This document shows positions 37,240 through 49,549 of a stretch of DNA of 64,000 nucleotides, one piece after another. Made by a program: the position numbers and the translations under genes. The notes under the pieces are model-generated. The model had not been told where the DNA came from and ran no database searches. It worked only from the letters and a program-made list of their open reading frames with translations. Every line of letters begins with the position of its first letter. The first letter of the stretch is position 1. Source of the DNA: Paguma larvata. Lineage: Eukaryota > Chordata > Mammalia > Carnivora > Viverridae. The DNA lies in assembly GCA_030068075.1 (NCBI GenBank), contig CM057835.1:37561715-37625714 (forward strand), given 5' to 3'.

Positions 37240-38405
37240 ACAGAGAGAAAGGGCCTTGATGGGAGGAATATCATGAGAGTTTTTGGTTTTTACAATAATG
37301 ATGCCATTACTGGCTAGCGAGCTGGCCTTTTTCTGTATGCAGTCTTCATTCATAGGTTGCGTTGAATGTGTGGTAGGGAAGGGTAAGAAAATTAGCCCCA
37401 GAGAAAGGAAGAGGCAGTGTTTATAATCAGGTCTTCAGAAGAATCAGTGGCTCAATATCTGAAGCAAAACATCAAAATATACTAAAGGATTATTCAAACT
37501 TCGTAACCTATAGGAAAATGTTTTCACCTATTGGTCCTGAATGCATATCTATGTATAATATTATATTGCAGCCTTTTAAATCACATGCAAAAATTCATGC
37601 AACAGAAAACCCTCTGAAGGTTATTAACTTTATCTGTGACCAAATCACTTATCTCATACCTTTTAGTAAAAGCTAACAATGGGATTTTAAAGTTTAGCCC
37701 TATATAATAAATATTAATAACAATTCACCTAGCAATATGGCTAATGCAATGATTTGTGGAACAAATCTAAGGTAGATTTTAAAAGGAGAATGAGAAATTG
37801 ACTTTGACACTGCCCGTACCTTCTGACCTTGTCTAATGATGGTCACGCTAATTAGAAAATGAATGAATGAATGAATGAATGATCACATATGATGCTTTTC
37901 TAATGTTTGGAAAGGAGCTTAGAAATTTAGAAAATCCCAGAAGCCGTGACTTTATTAGAGAATGCTGCACATGTGTATCTTCTCTCTAGAAATTGCTTCA
38001 AGCGAGGAGTGAATTTAAGGGTGATAACCAAGTTTTGTTTGTTTTTTTTTTCTTTTCTGTAGCTAATAAGGTCCCAAGGGATGACTATCTATACCCATAT
38101 CAGGAAGGAGACATGTACTTCTCTTAACTCTTGCCAAATAGAGAGTATCAGGGATCTTCTTAACCTTTAGTTCTTTAGTCTGGTTGCCATCCTACACAGG
38201 GAGAAGGGGGGGGGAGAAAAGAATTTGATTTTTTCTTCTGTACAGTTTTTGTTGCAAATTCTCACAGTATTTTTCTCGAGTTCTCTTCAGATTCCTTTAG
38301 AGCTTAAAATTTTAAGCTATTAATGTAGCGTTGTTTCTTTTGACATCAAGACATGGTTTTCTTAGTGGCCCATCGTCTGCTAAAATAAATATCCTAGGTA
38401 TTTTT
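37240..38405. other. Unique intronic sequence, no gene seen
   Basis: No recognisable element except the short ATGA array. The stretches 38626-39120 and 39361-39840 are also empty of recognisable features. Confidence 0.5.
37859..37883. repeat. (ATGA)n short array
   Basis: Five to six GAAT/ATGA units. Confidence 0.8.
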
Positions 38406-38409
38406 GGTG

Positions 38410-38625
38410 TTTTTTTTTTTTATTTTATTTATTTTGAGAGAGAGAGAAAGAGAGAAAGAGAGCAAACTGGGGAGGGGCAGAGGAAGGGAGAAAGAGAATC
38501 CCAAACCTACTCCATGCTGCCAGTGAAGAGCGCAACGTGGGACTTGATCACAAACCTCGAGATCATGACCTGAGCCTAGATCAAGTTGGATGGATGCTTA
38601 CACAACTGAGCCACTCGAACGACCC
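38410..38625 (-). mobile_element. CAN-SINE, diverged
   Basis: T-run and TTATTTTGAGAGAGAGAG at the left; TGAGCCACTCGAACGACCC at the right. An extra AAAGAGAG array is present in the purine-rich part. Confidence 0.88.
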
Positions 38626-39137
38626 ACAGACATTGTTTTTAACTAGTCAAGAGAGAATGCAGTACTGGGACTAGCATGATATTGTCAGTAACTTTCTACT
38701 TTTAAATATCTTAAGTGTTGGGTTTTTGTTTTTTATGAAATTATCAGTTACAAGAAAATTATGTGTGGACAGATCTGTAGTATAAAATGAGGTCTTTAAT
38801 CTGGCAAATATTCGCATTATTCTTTCTCCATCCTAGAATATTTTTGGTTATCAGATAAAACTTGCATGTGACCTTTGCCAACTTAATGTGTTCTCTGCAC
38901 CCATCTCTAACCTTTGAGAGACTAAGTGAATCTCTTATTGATTTTACCCTACCCAGGGGGAAAGTTTGGAAGGGTAATTTAAATATAAAATACACTCCTG
39001 ACCAATCCTACATGGGCAATTTTGGCTCAGAACTACCTTGAATTCTGGGTTGTATCACAGTCTCAGTGCATGCTTCACATGGTCCTTTTGTTGTTCATCT
39101 ACCTCAGTTAGATGCCTAAGTTAGAAATATAAGGAGG

Positions 39138-39345
39138 GGCGCCTGGGTGGCTCAGTTGGTTGAGCGGCCGACTTCAGCTCAGGTCATGACCTCACGGTCT
39201 GTGAGTTTGAGCCCCGCATCGGGCTCTGTGCTGATGGCTCAGAGCCTGGAGCCTGCTTCAGATTCTGTATCTCCCTCTCTCTCTGCCCTTCCCTTGCTCA
39301 CTCTCTGTATGTCTCTCAAAATTAAAATAAAAACATTAAAAAAAA
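39138..39345 (+). mobile_element. CAN-SINE, near-consensus
   Basis: Head GGGCGCCTGGGTGGCTCAG intact. Perfect 15-base target duplication AGAAATATAAGGAGG at 39123-39137 and 39346-39360. Confidence 0.96.
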
Positions 39346-39855
39346 AGAAATATAAGGAGGTTCCATTAACTGATGCAATATATTCATTTGTCATTGCCCT
39401 GCAGCATAAGGATGTGGGAAGCTCACAGCTTTACCCATTACACATTATACAACCCTTGGAATCTCAGCCATGTACCTCCAGCGTAGTTCCCTCATCCACC
39501 TACTAAAGGGCTAAGAACCTGCCTTGCATGTTGCTTTATTTCAAAGTTCAATGGATAAAGTAAGAAAATGTATTAATAAAATATCACACATTTGTTTTAA
39601 ATATATATTCATGTTCAAAACATTTAGACTTCCTAGAATCACTTCCATCACCAATATATTATTAATAAAATATTATATATTCATTTGAATACATATTCAT
39701 GAGAAAGAGTTTTTAAAGTACAGAAATGTATAAAGTACAGAATGTATAAAGTACTGCTGTACTCCCAGTTGATAATTTCTGTTAAAAGTTTGGTATGTAC
39801 TTTTTCAGAAAAGATAAATAGCTAAGTGATAGCCAGTTCAATAGACACCCTTTCA

Positions 39856-40083
39856 TGCAGCGCCTGGGTGGCTCAGTCGGTTGGGCGGCCGACTTCGGCT
39901 CAGGTCATGATCTCGCGGTCTGTGAGTTCGAGCCCCGCGTTGGGCTCTGTGCTGACAGCTCAGAGCCTGGAGCCTGCTTCTTCAGATTCTGTGTCTCCCT
40001 CTCTCTCTCTGCCCTTCCCCTGCTCATACTCTGTCTCTGTGTCTCTCAAAAATAAATAAACGTTAAAAAATTTAAAAAAAAAA
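39856..40083 (+). mobile_element. CAN-SINE, near-consensus
   Basis: GCGCCTGGGTGGCTCAGTCGG head with CpGs still present, and an AAAAATAAATAAACGTTAAA tail. Perfect 15-base target duplication ATAGACACCCTTTCA at 39841-39855 and 40084-40098. Retained CpGs and a perfect duplication point to a recent insertion. Confidence 0.96.
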
Positions 40084-40589
40084 ATAGACACCCTTTCAAA
40101 AAAAAATGGTCACCAGAATTTTCAATATAGGTTTCATTTTTATCATTTTGAATCATTTGTTGGGAAGGACGTTTTGCCAATGTTTTGCTGAAGTTGTCAT
40201 AGATTTTATGTTGTTTTTGTACGAGCTCTTTTATACTAGCCAATACTACAAAAGACGTAACAATTTACAGACCAAAAGAAAAGTAGAATGGATTGACCAC
40301 CACCTATCTTCTGAGAAACATTGATTATTTGTGGCAAGCTCTCTTCTCTTCTAGAATGACAAGTGAATACACATCTTAACATTATAAATACAAAAATGGA
40401 TGCTGAGCCAAATTAAAGACTAGCTCTTAGAATATTGGTGTGCAAATGTCTGCCGAGCTGAAATGTGTAAATTAGAGATTCACTGGAGTCTGCTAGCCAA
40501 AAGTGAAAACGAAAGTGCTTACAGCTCGCTAATTAATGCTGCACGTCCAATTTGATTGCAGAAAAAAAGAGCCACCGCGGCCTATGGGA

Positions 40590-40755
40590 AAAAGCAGTGG
40601 CCTGAGAGTCAAGAGAACTGAGTCCCCTTCTATTCTGCTACTCAGTGTGGGACCATCCTCGAACAAGCCTGTCCTTTGTCCTCAATGTAACCATTTAAAA
40701 ATAAGGGTCATATTCACCACCCTGTTAACTTCTCAGAATTGACAATAAAATGATG
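40590..40755 (+). repeat. MIR relic
   Basis: GCAGTGGCCTGAGAGTCAAGAG, TTCTGCTACTCAGTGTGGGACC, then AACCATTTAAAAATAAGGGTC and GTTAACTTCTCAGAATTGA follow MIR in sense orientation. A G9 run follows at 40755-40763. Confidence 0.6.
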
Positions 40756-41224
40756 GGGGGGGGTGCGGGAAAGAGATCAAGTTCCAGAAAAACCAATGAT
40801 AACTATAATTTATTGCTGAACTGTTAATGTTCTGATGCCTGTATTGTTTAGACATTTTACAAATTCTTAATGAGTTTCTACCAGGTCAGGCTCAACTGAC
40901 TTCGTGGACCTCAGAGGTATTAGTGATCCATGACAGGATTCAGTGGTGGGTTTGAAACAGCAATTTTATGTCTGTAGAATTTAATAATAAATAAATGGGT
41001 TTGGATTTTGTAGATTCTGTTTCAAGCTTTGTTGTTTGTTTTTACAAACTATTTGTCCATGATGGATTGTAAATAAAAAGATCGATTCTTCATCACAGAT
41101 ACTTTGAGAAGCGCTGTATTTGGGAACTGGAGCTGTGGTAGATAAAACAAAGCAAAAATTGACCTAATCGCTAATCAAGTAACCGTATCTAAGTGATTAT
41201 GTTATTCAAAGTGAAATAAATTGT

Positions 41225-41395
41225 TCTCAACCACGCTCCTCCTCTCTCCTGTTCTCCCCTTCCCCCCACTCTCTCTACCTTCTTTCCTTCTGTCTTCCCT
41301 CTCTCTGTCTTCTCTCCTCCTCTCTCTGCCCTCCCTACTCCTCTTTACCCATTCACCCTTCTTCCCCCTCTCCCTTCCCCTGCTGTGATTCACTG
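41225..41395. repeat. Pyrimidine-rich tract
   Basis: About 170 bases almost entirely C and T on the + strand, with irregular CTCTCT and TTCC motifs rather than one repeat unit. A polypurine/polypyrimidine tract of this length can form triplex (H-DNA). Confidence 0.85.
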
Positions 41396-42529
41396 TCCCT
41401 ACTGTTGCCCTTAATCCTTCATTTGTTTTCACCTACTCTGAATTACATATCTGAGAAGTTTATCAGTCTACACAGTAGAATAAATAATTACCTTGATGTC
41501 ATAGTCAGCAAGAAGAGCTCTTCAAATATTCCAGTTTGGGGGGAGTATATATATTTTCCTTCTGATTACTATAGAGTATGTGCCTACATCCCTGTGTGTT
41601 TCTTCCTCTCTCCTTTTCTTCTTCCTTTCATCTGTTTAGATTTATTTAGATTACTTAAGTTTATATTTGTTAAGCTACTATTATGTGGCAAGCATTGTGC
41701 TTTGCACCCCACTGTATCCCTTCCTCCTGTTTCCCTAACATGAAAAATCAGCAAAAGTAATAAGAACTGGAAATCAGGATTCTTTGAATATTTAACCTGG
41801 GCATGAGCTATCTGAGGATGTGATCTTGCGTGTACCCTTTAGAAAAAGAGAGAGGCTATTAAGATGAAGCATGTAGAAGTTGAAATTTAAAGCTTTTATT
41901 ATTAAGGATATAAATACAATTGGCATGATTCCTTTTTGAATTCCAGAAAAATGCGTGCAAACTAGAATCTCACTAAAGTCATTGCTTTCCTTTGCCTTTA
42001 AGATAGGATCCTTACTATGAAAAGGAGAAGAGGGTTTTTTTTTTTTCTGAAGCATGAAATCACTCACTCGTAGTACATTTTGTACTACTTAATAACAGTG
42101 GTACGTAATAGCTGAAGTGATTTGTATGTGAATAAATGTGAAATTTTGCCCTGGTTTCATCCATTAACTTATTTTCAGTTGTTTTGTCACTATATTTACT
42201 CCCGCAAATGGGCCAGTATACCTTGATGGCTGCAGGGAAATAGGCACATTTTGGGTGAAAACATATTTCAATAGAATAAGATAAAAAAATGTCCTTGTCT
42301 TGGTTCAGTGTAGTCCAGAAAATAATGTTCAATCCGTATCTGCAAAGCATTTGAAAACAGAGGATACGATCTTAGAGAAAATACTTCTCTGCTTCAGAGA
42401 CAATACACACCATGTTTTGTTTTGTTTTGTTTTTTTGGTTTTGTTTTTTTTTTCAAGATTGGTATCTGCTGCATCGCCAGAAGAATTGGATGACATGAGA
42501 TCATGTTCTAGAGAGGTCTGTGGGTGAGG

Positions 42530-42720
42530 GAAAAGGACAGTGGCTCCGAACTTAGCTGCCTTGAGTGTGAATCAGGCCCCGGCCCTTATGGTACCTTGAA
42601 GAAGTCATTTGATCAAGATCCCAGAATGTGCCTCTATGATAGTAGATTAGCTGGGCCTACTTTGAGGATAGATGTAATGAAATAAGTACCCAGCACATAA
42701 TTTTAAATTATTTTTAATGG
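42530..42720 (+). repeat. MIR relic
   Basis: GGACAGTGGCTCCGAACTTAGC, GAATCAGGCCCCGGCCC, GAGGATAGATGTAATGAAATAAG and CCCAGCACATAA are MIR landmarks in order. Confidence 0.65.
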
Positions 42721-43249
42721 CAAATAGCACTAATTAAACAGTGTAGTTCTTTGCATCAGTTACTTCAAATAACGAGGACAGACGGGAGGTGTCGGTTTTT
42801 GTAAGAATGAGGTCACAGTAAAGGAGACAGTGATTTAAGGAGTACAAGAATAAGAAGTGTAGAATAAGCCAGGCCATGATTTAGCCTTGACCACATTGAG
42901 TTACACACAGGATTATCATTCAATTTATTGTCCAAACCAAAACACATTTGGAGTCGAAGGGAGAATAATTAATAATTGTACTGACGCCAAGATGTGTGAA
43001 GCCAGCCTACCGCATATGTAGTCCCTCAGATGTATACCTTTTTTCTGTGTCCATCTGTCTCCCCACCCCACCCTCTGGCTTTCTCTGATAAACATGGCTT
43101 GTTCACATCCCCTAGTAACCTCTTCAGTCCAATGCTCCCTTATGGTTCTTACTTTAGCTGCTGTTTACTAACCAAGTTAGGAGTGCTGGTTTCTAAGATT
43201 TTTGTTATGCACAGGGATTGTCTAGAAGTCTTGTTAAAATGCAAATTCT

Positions 43250-43555
43250 TGGGGCACCTGGGTGGCTAGGTCGGTTAAGCATCCCACTCTTGATCACAGA
43301 TCATGATCTCAGGGTTGTGGGTTCAAGCCCCACATTGGGCTCCATGCTGGGTGTGAAGCCTTCATGTAAATATATAGGTGTTTATATTATATATGTTATT
43401 AATATATATTTATATTATGTTACATATTAATATATTTATATTATATATTATGTATTAATATATAGTTATATTATATATGTAAACATATATATGTTAATAT
43501 ATTTATATTATATATATGCTTATATTATTTACAGATTTATGTATATATGTAAAAA
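43250..43555 (+). mobile_element. CAN-SINE with short body and an expanded AT-rich tail
   Basis: Head GGGCACCTGGGTGGCTAGG and body ending CTCCATGCTGGGTGTGAAGCC, which resembles an older SINE subfamily lacking the CT-rich block. From about 43370 the tail has become an imperfect TATATTA array of roughly 180 bases. It splits a MER5A-like transposon relic. Confidence 0.85.
43375..43545. repeat. AT-rich imperfect array (SINE tail expansion)
   Basis: Repeated TATATTATATATGTTATTAA-type units, almost pure A and T, at the 3' end of a SINE. Confidence 0.85.
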
Positions 43556-43670
43556 CCCATGGTTTCTGATTCAGTAGGTTTGAAGTAAGGCCTGCGATTT
43601 GACAGTTTTAACTAGTTCGCAGGTGATTTTGATGCTGTTCATCATTAGTCCACATGTTGAAAAGAAAGGT

Positions 43671-45640
43671 GTTAGTTCAAATTCCAAGACATGGAATTTT
43701 TTTGAGCTATTCACCTTTCTGATTTGACCATAGTAGTTGTGGTTTTGACTTCTTATGGTCTGATGGTCCTTTGGTCAGGTGCCTACCTTGGCACATTGGG
43801 CCTGGGGAGGTCATATGGGTATGAAAGCAGTAAGTAGGGTATTTTGTTCTAGAAGGGAGTACAGAGAGGAAATTCATACACTAAAATGATATGTTCAATA
43901 TAATTAGTTGTCCTGTTTCTTTTCATGGAGAGCTACCGAGGAAGGCACTTGAAAGGGTGCCATCAGCACTGGACACCCTTCTAAACCAGGCCAGTCAAAG
44001 CCCAGTAAACATTTCCTCTCTGCTAAAGTCAGGAAACAATGGCTTTCAAACCAGAATCTACTGTGCTTTATCCAAAGCAAGATTTTATGGATGGCCATGG
44101 TTGTGTAACATTAGTATAGCAGCATGAGACATTGGGAACAGGGAGTATATTTTGAGGAGCTCTTGCCTAATTAGAAATAATCACACTGTAAGAACTCTTA
44201 TCTTAGTATTATTCAGAGTTTAAATTGGTACAGTCAGCACAGAAGTTTAGAGAGTATGGTTTTTTTTAATGGTCAACCAAGACAGATTTTTAAATTTTGA
44301 TTTAAGGAGAATTCAATGATTTACTATGATAGAAACAGTATTAATGAAAATCAGCACATATATCACTAATATAAAAGCATAATCATTACCTGGGAATCCT
44401 TTCAATTCTTAGCTGCTTTTTATTATTTTCAAACTCATTCTGACATTACCTCCTGCCAGTCCTTTTCCTACAAAAAATAAAACATCAGCAAAGCTAAAAT
44501 GTTTTATCTTCTCTGTTGACTTTGTAAAAAACATTATGTTTCTACTTGGTGACTTGCTATGCATACTACTTTGTATTCAAGTAGTATTTAAGCAAAGTCC
44601 ACATTCTCCTTGAACATTCAGAAAAATATGACAAATATGTGTAAAAAGTTAGTGTTTAATATCAAAAGTTTTGAGCTTTGCAAAGCAAGAGGTTAGAAAG
44701 CAGGATCGATGTAAATAGTGTTGCGTGGATGTTGGTAGCAGTGGGTCTGTGAGAGCCTGTGCTCCAGAAGGAGGATTTGGGACAAGATGGCTGCCGTGAT
44801 GTTGCCCAGGCTGCTCAGTTAGAGTCCACCTAATTCCCCAGCCATCCACGGCTTGTGAGTTTGCTTGGTTTCAAACCAGTTGATGATTTTGAGAACTTTC
44901 ATGATTCTCTTGAACCATAGTCCTCCTTTTCCCTCAAATCAGTGCTAGAACTACCTATTGGTTATTTAATTTGGTATTAACAAAATTAAATATTTAAACT
45001 GACTCAAGTATACTGAGTTTGAGAAATGTAAAGTGTGGAAACAACTCTTCCGTCTTTACCATTTGTTAAGGTCCGACAATTAATACAACCAAAGCAAGTG
45101 CTACTTCTCTTGTTGAAAATATTTCACCTTTTATTCTTGGGTGGTGACAAATATTTGAATGCTATGTGGACTCACGATGTGTAGTCTAAGATTCTGCTAT
45201 TATTAAAGCATTTCACTATCAAAGTACCTGGTTTATAATTTCCTCTCTACATTGCAAGCATAGTGCTTGCTATTTTTTTTACAGAGCACTTTTATTTTAG
45301 AGTTGAGCAAGTAGTTCTTTCTTCCCTTCTGCCCATTTCTTTTGCATTTACTCACAATCCTTTTCAACTTGGCTCCTAGAAGCATATACATGCCTAATGC
45401 ACTTACTGAGTACTCACAGAGAGATGAAGCCATCCATAGTCATTCAGATTCAGTCATCCTTTCCCATGAATGTGCCCATCGGCCCTTGTCTACCTCTCAC
45501 CTAGGCTCTTGTGATCTGTGTGATGGGAAATATGGATGTGGGAATATAAGTGGTATCAGAGATTTACTTAGCCTTTTTGGGTGGCCGTAGGACTCCTGGC
45601 TTTTGTGCTTTGAATAAACTCTAACTGTGGCCTATGGGTA
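43671..45640. other. Unique intronic sequence, no gene seen
   Basis: Includes small open frames at 43891-44127 (both strands) without recognisable protein or splice context, and an AAGATGGCTGCC motif at 44782 resembling a YY1 site. The stretch 41396-42529 is likewise unassigned. Confidence 0.5.
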
Positions 45641-45644
45641 ACAC

Positions 45645-45815
45645 CTTTATTGATTTTTTTATATTGAGGTATAATTGGTATATACCGTTGTATTAGTTTC
45701 AGGTGTATAGCATAATGATTTGATACATGTGCATATCATGAAATGGTCACTATGATAGGTCTAGTTAACTTCCATCACCACACATAGTTATAAATTATTT
45801 TTTCTTGTCATGAGA
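45645..45815 (-). repeat. Old L1 3'-end fragment (L1MA/MB type)
   Basis: TATTGAGGTATAATTGGTAT, TTTCAGGTGTATAGCATAATG and GTTAACTTCCATCACCACAC are landmarks of the older L1 3' UTR in reverse. Confidence 0.75.
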
Positions 45816-46424
45816 TTAAAATCACTTATCAAATAGAAAAGCAGCAAATGTGTTACTGTCCTCTTTCAAGAGTAGGACTTTGATTTTCAGTATCCTCCAA
45901 ATACCAATGTTAATGTTGGCTTGCTTTTATCTCATATTCATAAATTATTTTTTTTCTTTTCCTATTTATTTATTTATTTAAAGCTTTAGCAAGTGTCCTA
46001 AAATGATATCATTTGATATCATTCAGCCCTCAGTGTCAGACACAGTTGTCTTAGGTTATAAATGTTATGTAATTGGTCATCTTGTACTTATAATCATGGC
46101 GATATTGAAAGTTCAATTGCATCTATAAAAACATCAGAGCTACTCAGTTTATGCTAATTACAAGAAGGATAGGCAGAAGATCTTTGTTACAGAGAGTGGA
46201 AGGTGGTAGCAGGCTATTCACTGTGATTTCTGATTTTATGAAGTACTGCAAAATAGGTAACTTCAGATGACACGTTTCAATTTAGTATTTCTAAGAGCTT
46301 CCTAAATCCAAAGTTAACTTGCTTTTCCCCCACAGAGCATATTGCCTGTCTTTTTCAGGCTCTTCTCTTCACAATAACTAGACAAGTGTTTCCTGCTGAG
46401 GTATAGCCACACGATTCAGACAGA

Positions 46425-46600
46425 AATTTGATCTGGAATTAAGGATCCGGTGTTTAATCCTATATTTGTCACTATCATTGTGACTTGAGGAAGTTCTTCA
46501 TTTTATGTTTATCAAGCTCTTTAAATTAGTAAAGCTGATAGTGTTATTTTATTCCTAGGTCTGCTTTAAATATTGTAAATATGTAAATACCAAAATGATT
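46425..46600 (+). repeat. MIR relic
   Basis: AAGGATCCGGTGTTTAATCC, TTGTGACTTGAGGAAGTTC and TAAATTAGTAAAGCTGATAG resemble the middle of MIR. Diverged. Confidence 0.45.
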
Positions 46601-48655
46601 TGTGTAAGTAAAATGTGTGATTCAAATCAATTGATATAATTCAGATGAATCTAGAATAATTTAGTCTTTGTTAGAAAGATATTAGTACTTTCACAAATAC
46701 CTAAATAATAATGCTTTATAATTTGCCACCAAAACTCTTATCGGCTTAGAATCCTTTAGAATGACCAATAGATTCATTGATACCACTGTTACTGATGATG
46801 GATTTCAACACTAGAGGTAGAAACAGTAGAGAAGGTTTGGTGGAAATCTTTTGGTTATCAGAGACAATGAATTGACATTAACATGGAAAAAAATCACAAA
46901 ACATTGGCTATAATAATATCAAAGATGCTAGAAAACAGAAGTCTTGAAGCCAGAGTAAGGCAAATTGTATGAGTTGTGATCCAGTCTAGAAAACCGAGGC
47001 CACTCTTTGTTACTCATCAGAAAAACTTAATACTAGGTACTATTTACAATGGTGTTAAAAGAGCTCAAGGGTAAATGGAGGATAGTAAAGCAATACAGGA
47101 ATTAATAACAGAAGGAAGCCACTGCTACACCTAGAGGTGGAAAAGTTCGGGAGGGGTTGGGGTTAGTAGAACCCAAGAGCCAGAACTACCTACCTGGTTG
47201 TGTGAGATTCACAGAAGATACTTCCTGGCAGGACTTGGGATGTGGAGAAGATGCATCCTGAGCTAGAGACTTGAATCAGACAGGGAGTGTCTAGCAAGTG
47301 GGGACAGGGATTCACAGCCATTTTCTCTTTCTCCCATCCTCAGTCTTTGCTAGCATCTCCTAGCCTGTCGTTTGATCTAAGCCATAAAACAATAAGCAAA
47401 GAAATCCAGGAAAGGGTGTGCAAAGAATGGGGAAGAATGGAATGCATGTAGAAGCCTTTCACAGTGCCGTTTTAGGATTTGTTTGTTTTTTAGGTCTAAA
47501 AAGTGCTTAGTGGCTCAGGTTTCTTTCTATCTCAAAGTGTTGGGGATGAGATCTTCACTTCCCTTATTGAGTAGTCCCGGCTCACCCACTGCATTAGGGA
47601 GAGGAACTTTTGGGATTAGGAGGGCTTAGGAGAGCCTCCATATCATGGAGCATGCACTCTAACCATCAGCCTCTAAGTTACTCTAAAAACATGGGCACTA
47701 AATGGCTCTAGTATGGTTGCAAGATTTCTCCCTTTACACGTGTTCCCAAAACACATTACACTTCTTCACCTGCTTGCTAATGGTTGAAAATATCAAGAAT
47801 AAAGGTCTTTCATTCCACAAGTAGAGATAAGATTACAAGTTTCTAGCTGAAATGATTTTTTTTCTGTGTGGAAATTTCAGTCAAAAATCAATCAATCAAT
47901 CAATCTGTCACTCTCTTCTTCAGTTACATGACTTCCAGAGAGCCAGTGTGCACACAAATAGCTGGAAGATTGGCCATGAAGATGGGGAGAGAACATGAGG
48001 GGCCCAGAGGAAAAGCTTGGAAGGTTTTGACAATTTTCCCTAGAATAATACCCCTTACCTACTATATGAGCAACACTAACAATGATTGCAGCACATGTGA
48101 TGTGCAGCTCTGCTTTAGGGGCTGAGTAAAACTTCTTGATTTTGCAAACACACACTTGGCATGGGTAAAGATCTCCTTTCTTCGGAGTTTGCTAATCAAA
48201 GTAATCAAGGTGATCTTCCCTGAAAGAATGCCTTTAGTTCTGCAGTTACAAATCTACATTCACTCGATGAGAAAAATATCCGATTCTTTCATGAGTCTTT
48301 TAAAACTGGGGCCACACTGGCAGTAAGTGCTCTTGGTTATTCGTTTTGATTAAGCAAGAGTATCTGGCTTGCTGGCATCCTTTTTCTGAAAATTTCCTAA
48401 AGATTAATTAAATGGGATTAAAACAGCAGATCAGGCTTACTGAACTCAGATTTGATGGCTGTCAGTTGTGTTTAGTTCTCTTGACCTCAAGAGTTCCCTC
48501 TCACAATTGCATTTTCCACCAGTTAGTTGGTGGAGATTATCTATGTGAATTTCTCAGATGTGGCCCCAAAATTCTTGTATGAGAAATGCTTCTAGATTAG
48601 CTGCTCCTTAAGATAAATTAAACCAAGTTTCCTGGGGTTTTTGGAGTGAGAGGTT
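46601..48655. other. Intronic sequence, possible very old repeat
   Basis: The block 46940-47420 is purine-rich and repeat-like in texture but I cannot name a family. A short (ATCA)n array lies at 47884-47905. Nothing else is identifiable. Confidence 0.4.
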
Positions 48656-48659
48656 TTTA

Positions 48660-48745
48660 GTGCCCAGGTGGATCTTCATTTTTAACAGTTTCCCTAGAAA
48701 ATTCTGAAGCAATTAAAGTTTGAGAACTGCTGATAGATACCTATC
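48660..48745. repeat. MER5A-like end
   Basis: GCCCAGGTGGATCTTCATTTTTAAC and AAAGTTTGAGAACTGCTGA resemble a terminal part of MER5A. Short and uncertain. Confidence 0.45.
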
Positions 48746-48814
48746 ATATGAAATATGCTTGAATAATTTTGAGTGGTGTTACCTATTATAAGTCACCATA
48801 GAAAATTCTTTATG

Positions 48815-49435
48815 TTTCTTACTGTATTCATTTCATATTGCTGTGTAACAAATTATCACACACTTAACTGCTAAAAACAACAGCTATGTCTCACAGTTCA
48901 ATAGGTTAGAAATCAAGGCAGCCTCGACTATGTTCAAGGCGCAGGGTATCTCAAGGGCAGAATCAAGGTGTCAGCCTGTCTAGCCTTTTAAATAGGGACT
49001 CTGGTTAAAGAATCCACTTCTGAGCTTATTCATGTTGTTGGCAGAGTGTAATTCTTCGTTGCTGTAGAACTGAGGTTGCTGTTTCCTTACTGGCTCTTGG
49101 CAGAGGTCTCTCTAAGCTCTTTACAGCTGCTGCGTTCTTTCTATGTGACCTCCTTTACCTCCATGCCATCAACGGCACACTGAAAAACCTTTATATTTTG
49201 AGTCTCCTCGACTTCTGCCGCTAACCAGAGAAAGCTCTGTGCTGTTAAATGCTCATGTGATTAGACCAGGCCCACCCAGCGAATCTTCCTATTCAAGATC
49301 CACTGTGCCGCAGGACATTTCCATAATCACAGGAGTGGTATCTCACCATGTTCACAGGTTTGGAGAATTAGGGTGTAGACTCCTGAGGGGAAGGGCACTA
49401 TTTAGATTCTTCCTACCACAGTGTCCAGTGCTCTA
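48815..49435 (+). repeat. Medium-reiterated ancient repeat, family uncertain
   Basis: Begins ATTGCTGTGTAACAAATTATC and proceeds through AATCAAGGTGTCAGCC, GTTGTTGGCAGAG and AGACCAGGCCCACCC to CTTCCTACCACAG. A well-preserved copy of the same repeat type as at 23.3 kb. Confidence 0.55.
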
Positions 49436-49549
49436 ATGCTGAATATATATAAGGATGTAAAAAGATGTGATTCTTTTTTAGATTTTTAAAAAATTCTATT
49501 TTTTGATCAATATTAAATAGATATGTGATTATGACCTCCTGTGATTACC

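Larger units (their letters stand above)
43190..43670. mobile_element. MER5A-like hAT (Charlie) transposon relic split by a SINE
   Basis: Left part GTCTTGTTAAAATGCAAATTC ends at about 43249. The right part resumes at about 43556 with GGTTTCTGATTCAGTAGGT, CGCAGGTGATTTTGATGC and ...CATGTTGAAAAG. Together they give the MER5A order. The intervening SINE with its AT-rich tail was inserted later. Confidence 0.7.

Noticed and set aside
39147..39506. 119-codon frame starting MAQLVERPTSAQVM, with similar frames at 39826, 57868 and elsewhere
   Set aside because: This is the translation of the CAN-SINE itself, recurring wherever a copy is present.
39856..39930. tRNA gene, because SINE heads have A-box and B-box-like text
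   Set aside because: The heads are tRNA-derived parts of CAN-SINEs with mutated arms and no intact cloverleaf.
44775..44800. YY1-type promoter motif AAGATGGCTGCC as evidence of an internal promoter
   Set aside because: An isolated motif without CpG enrichment or a downstream first exon.
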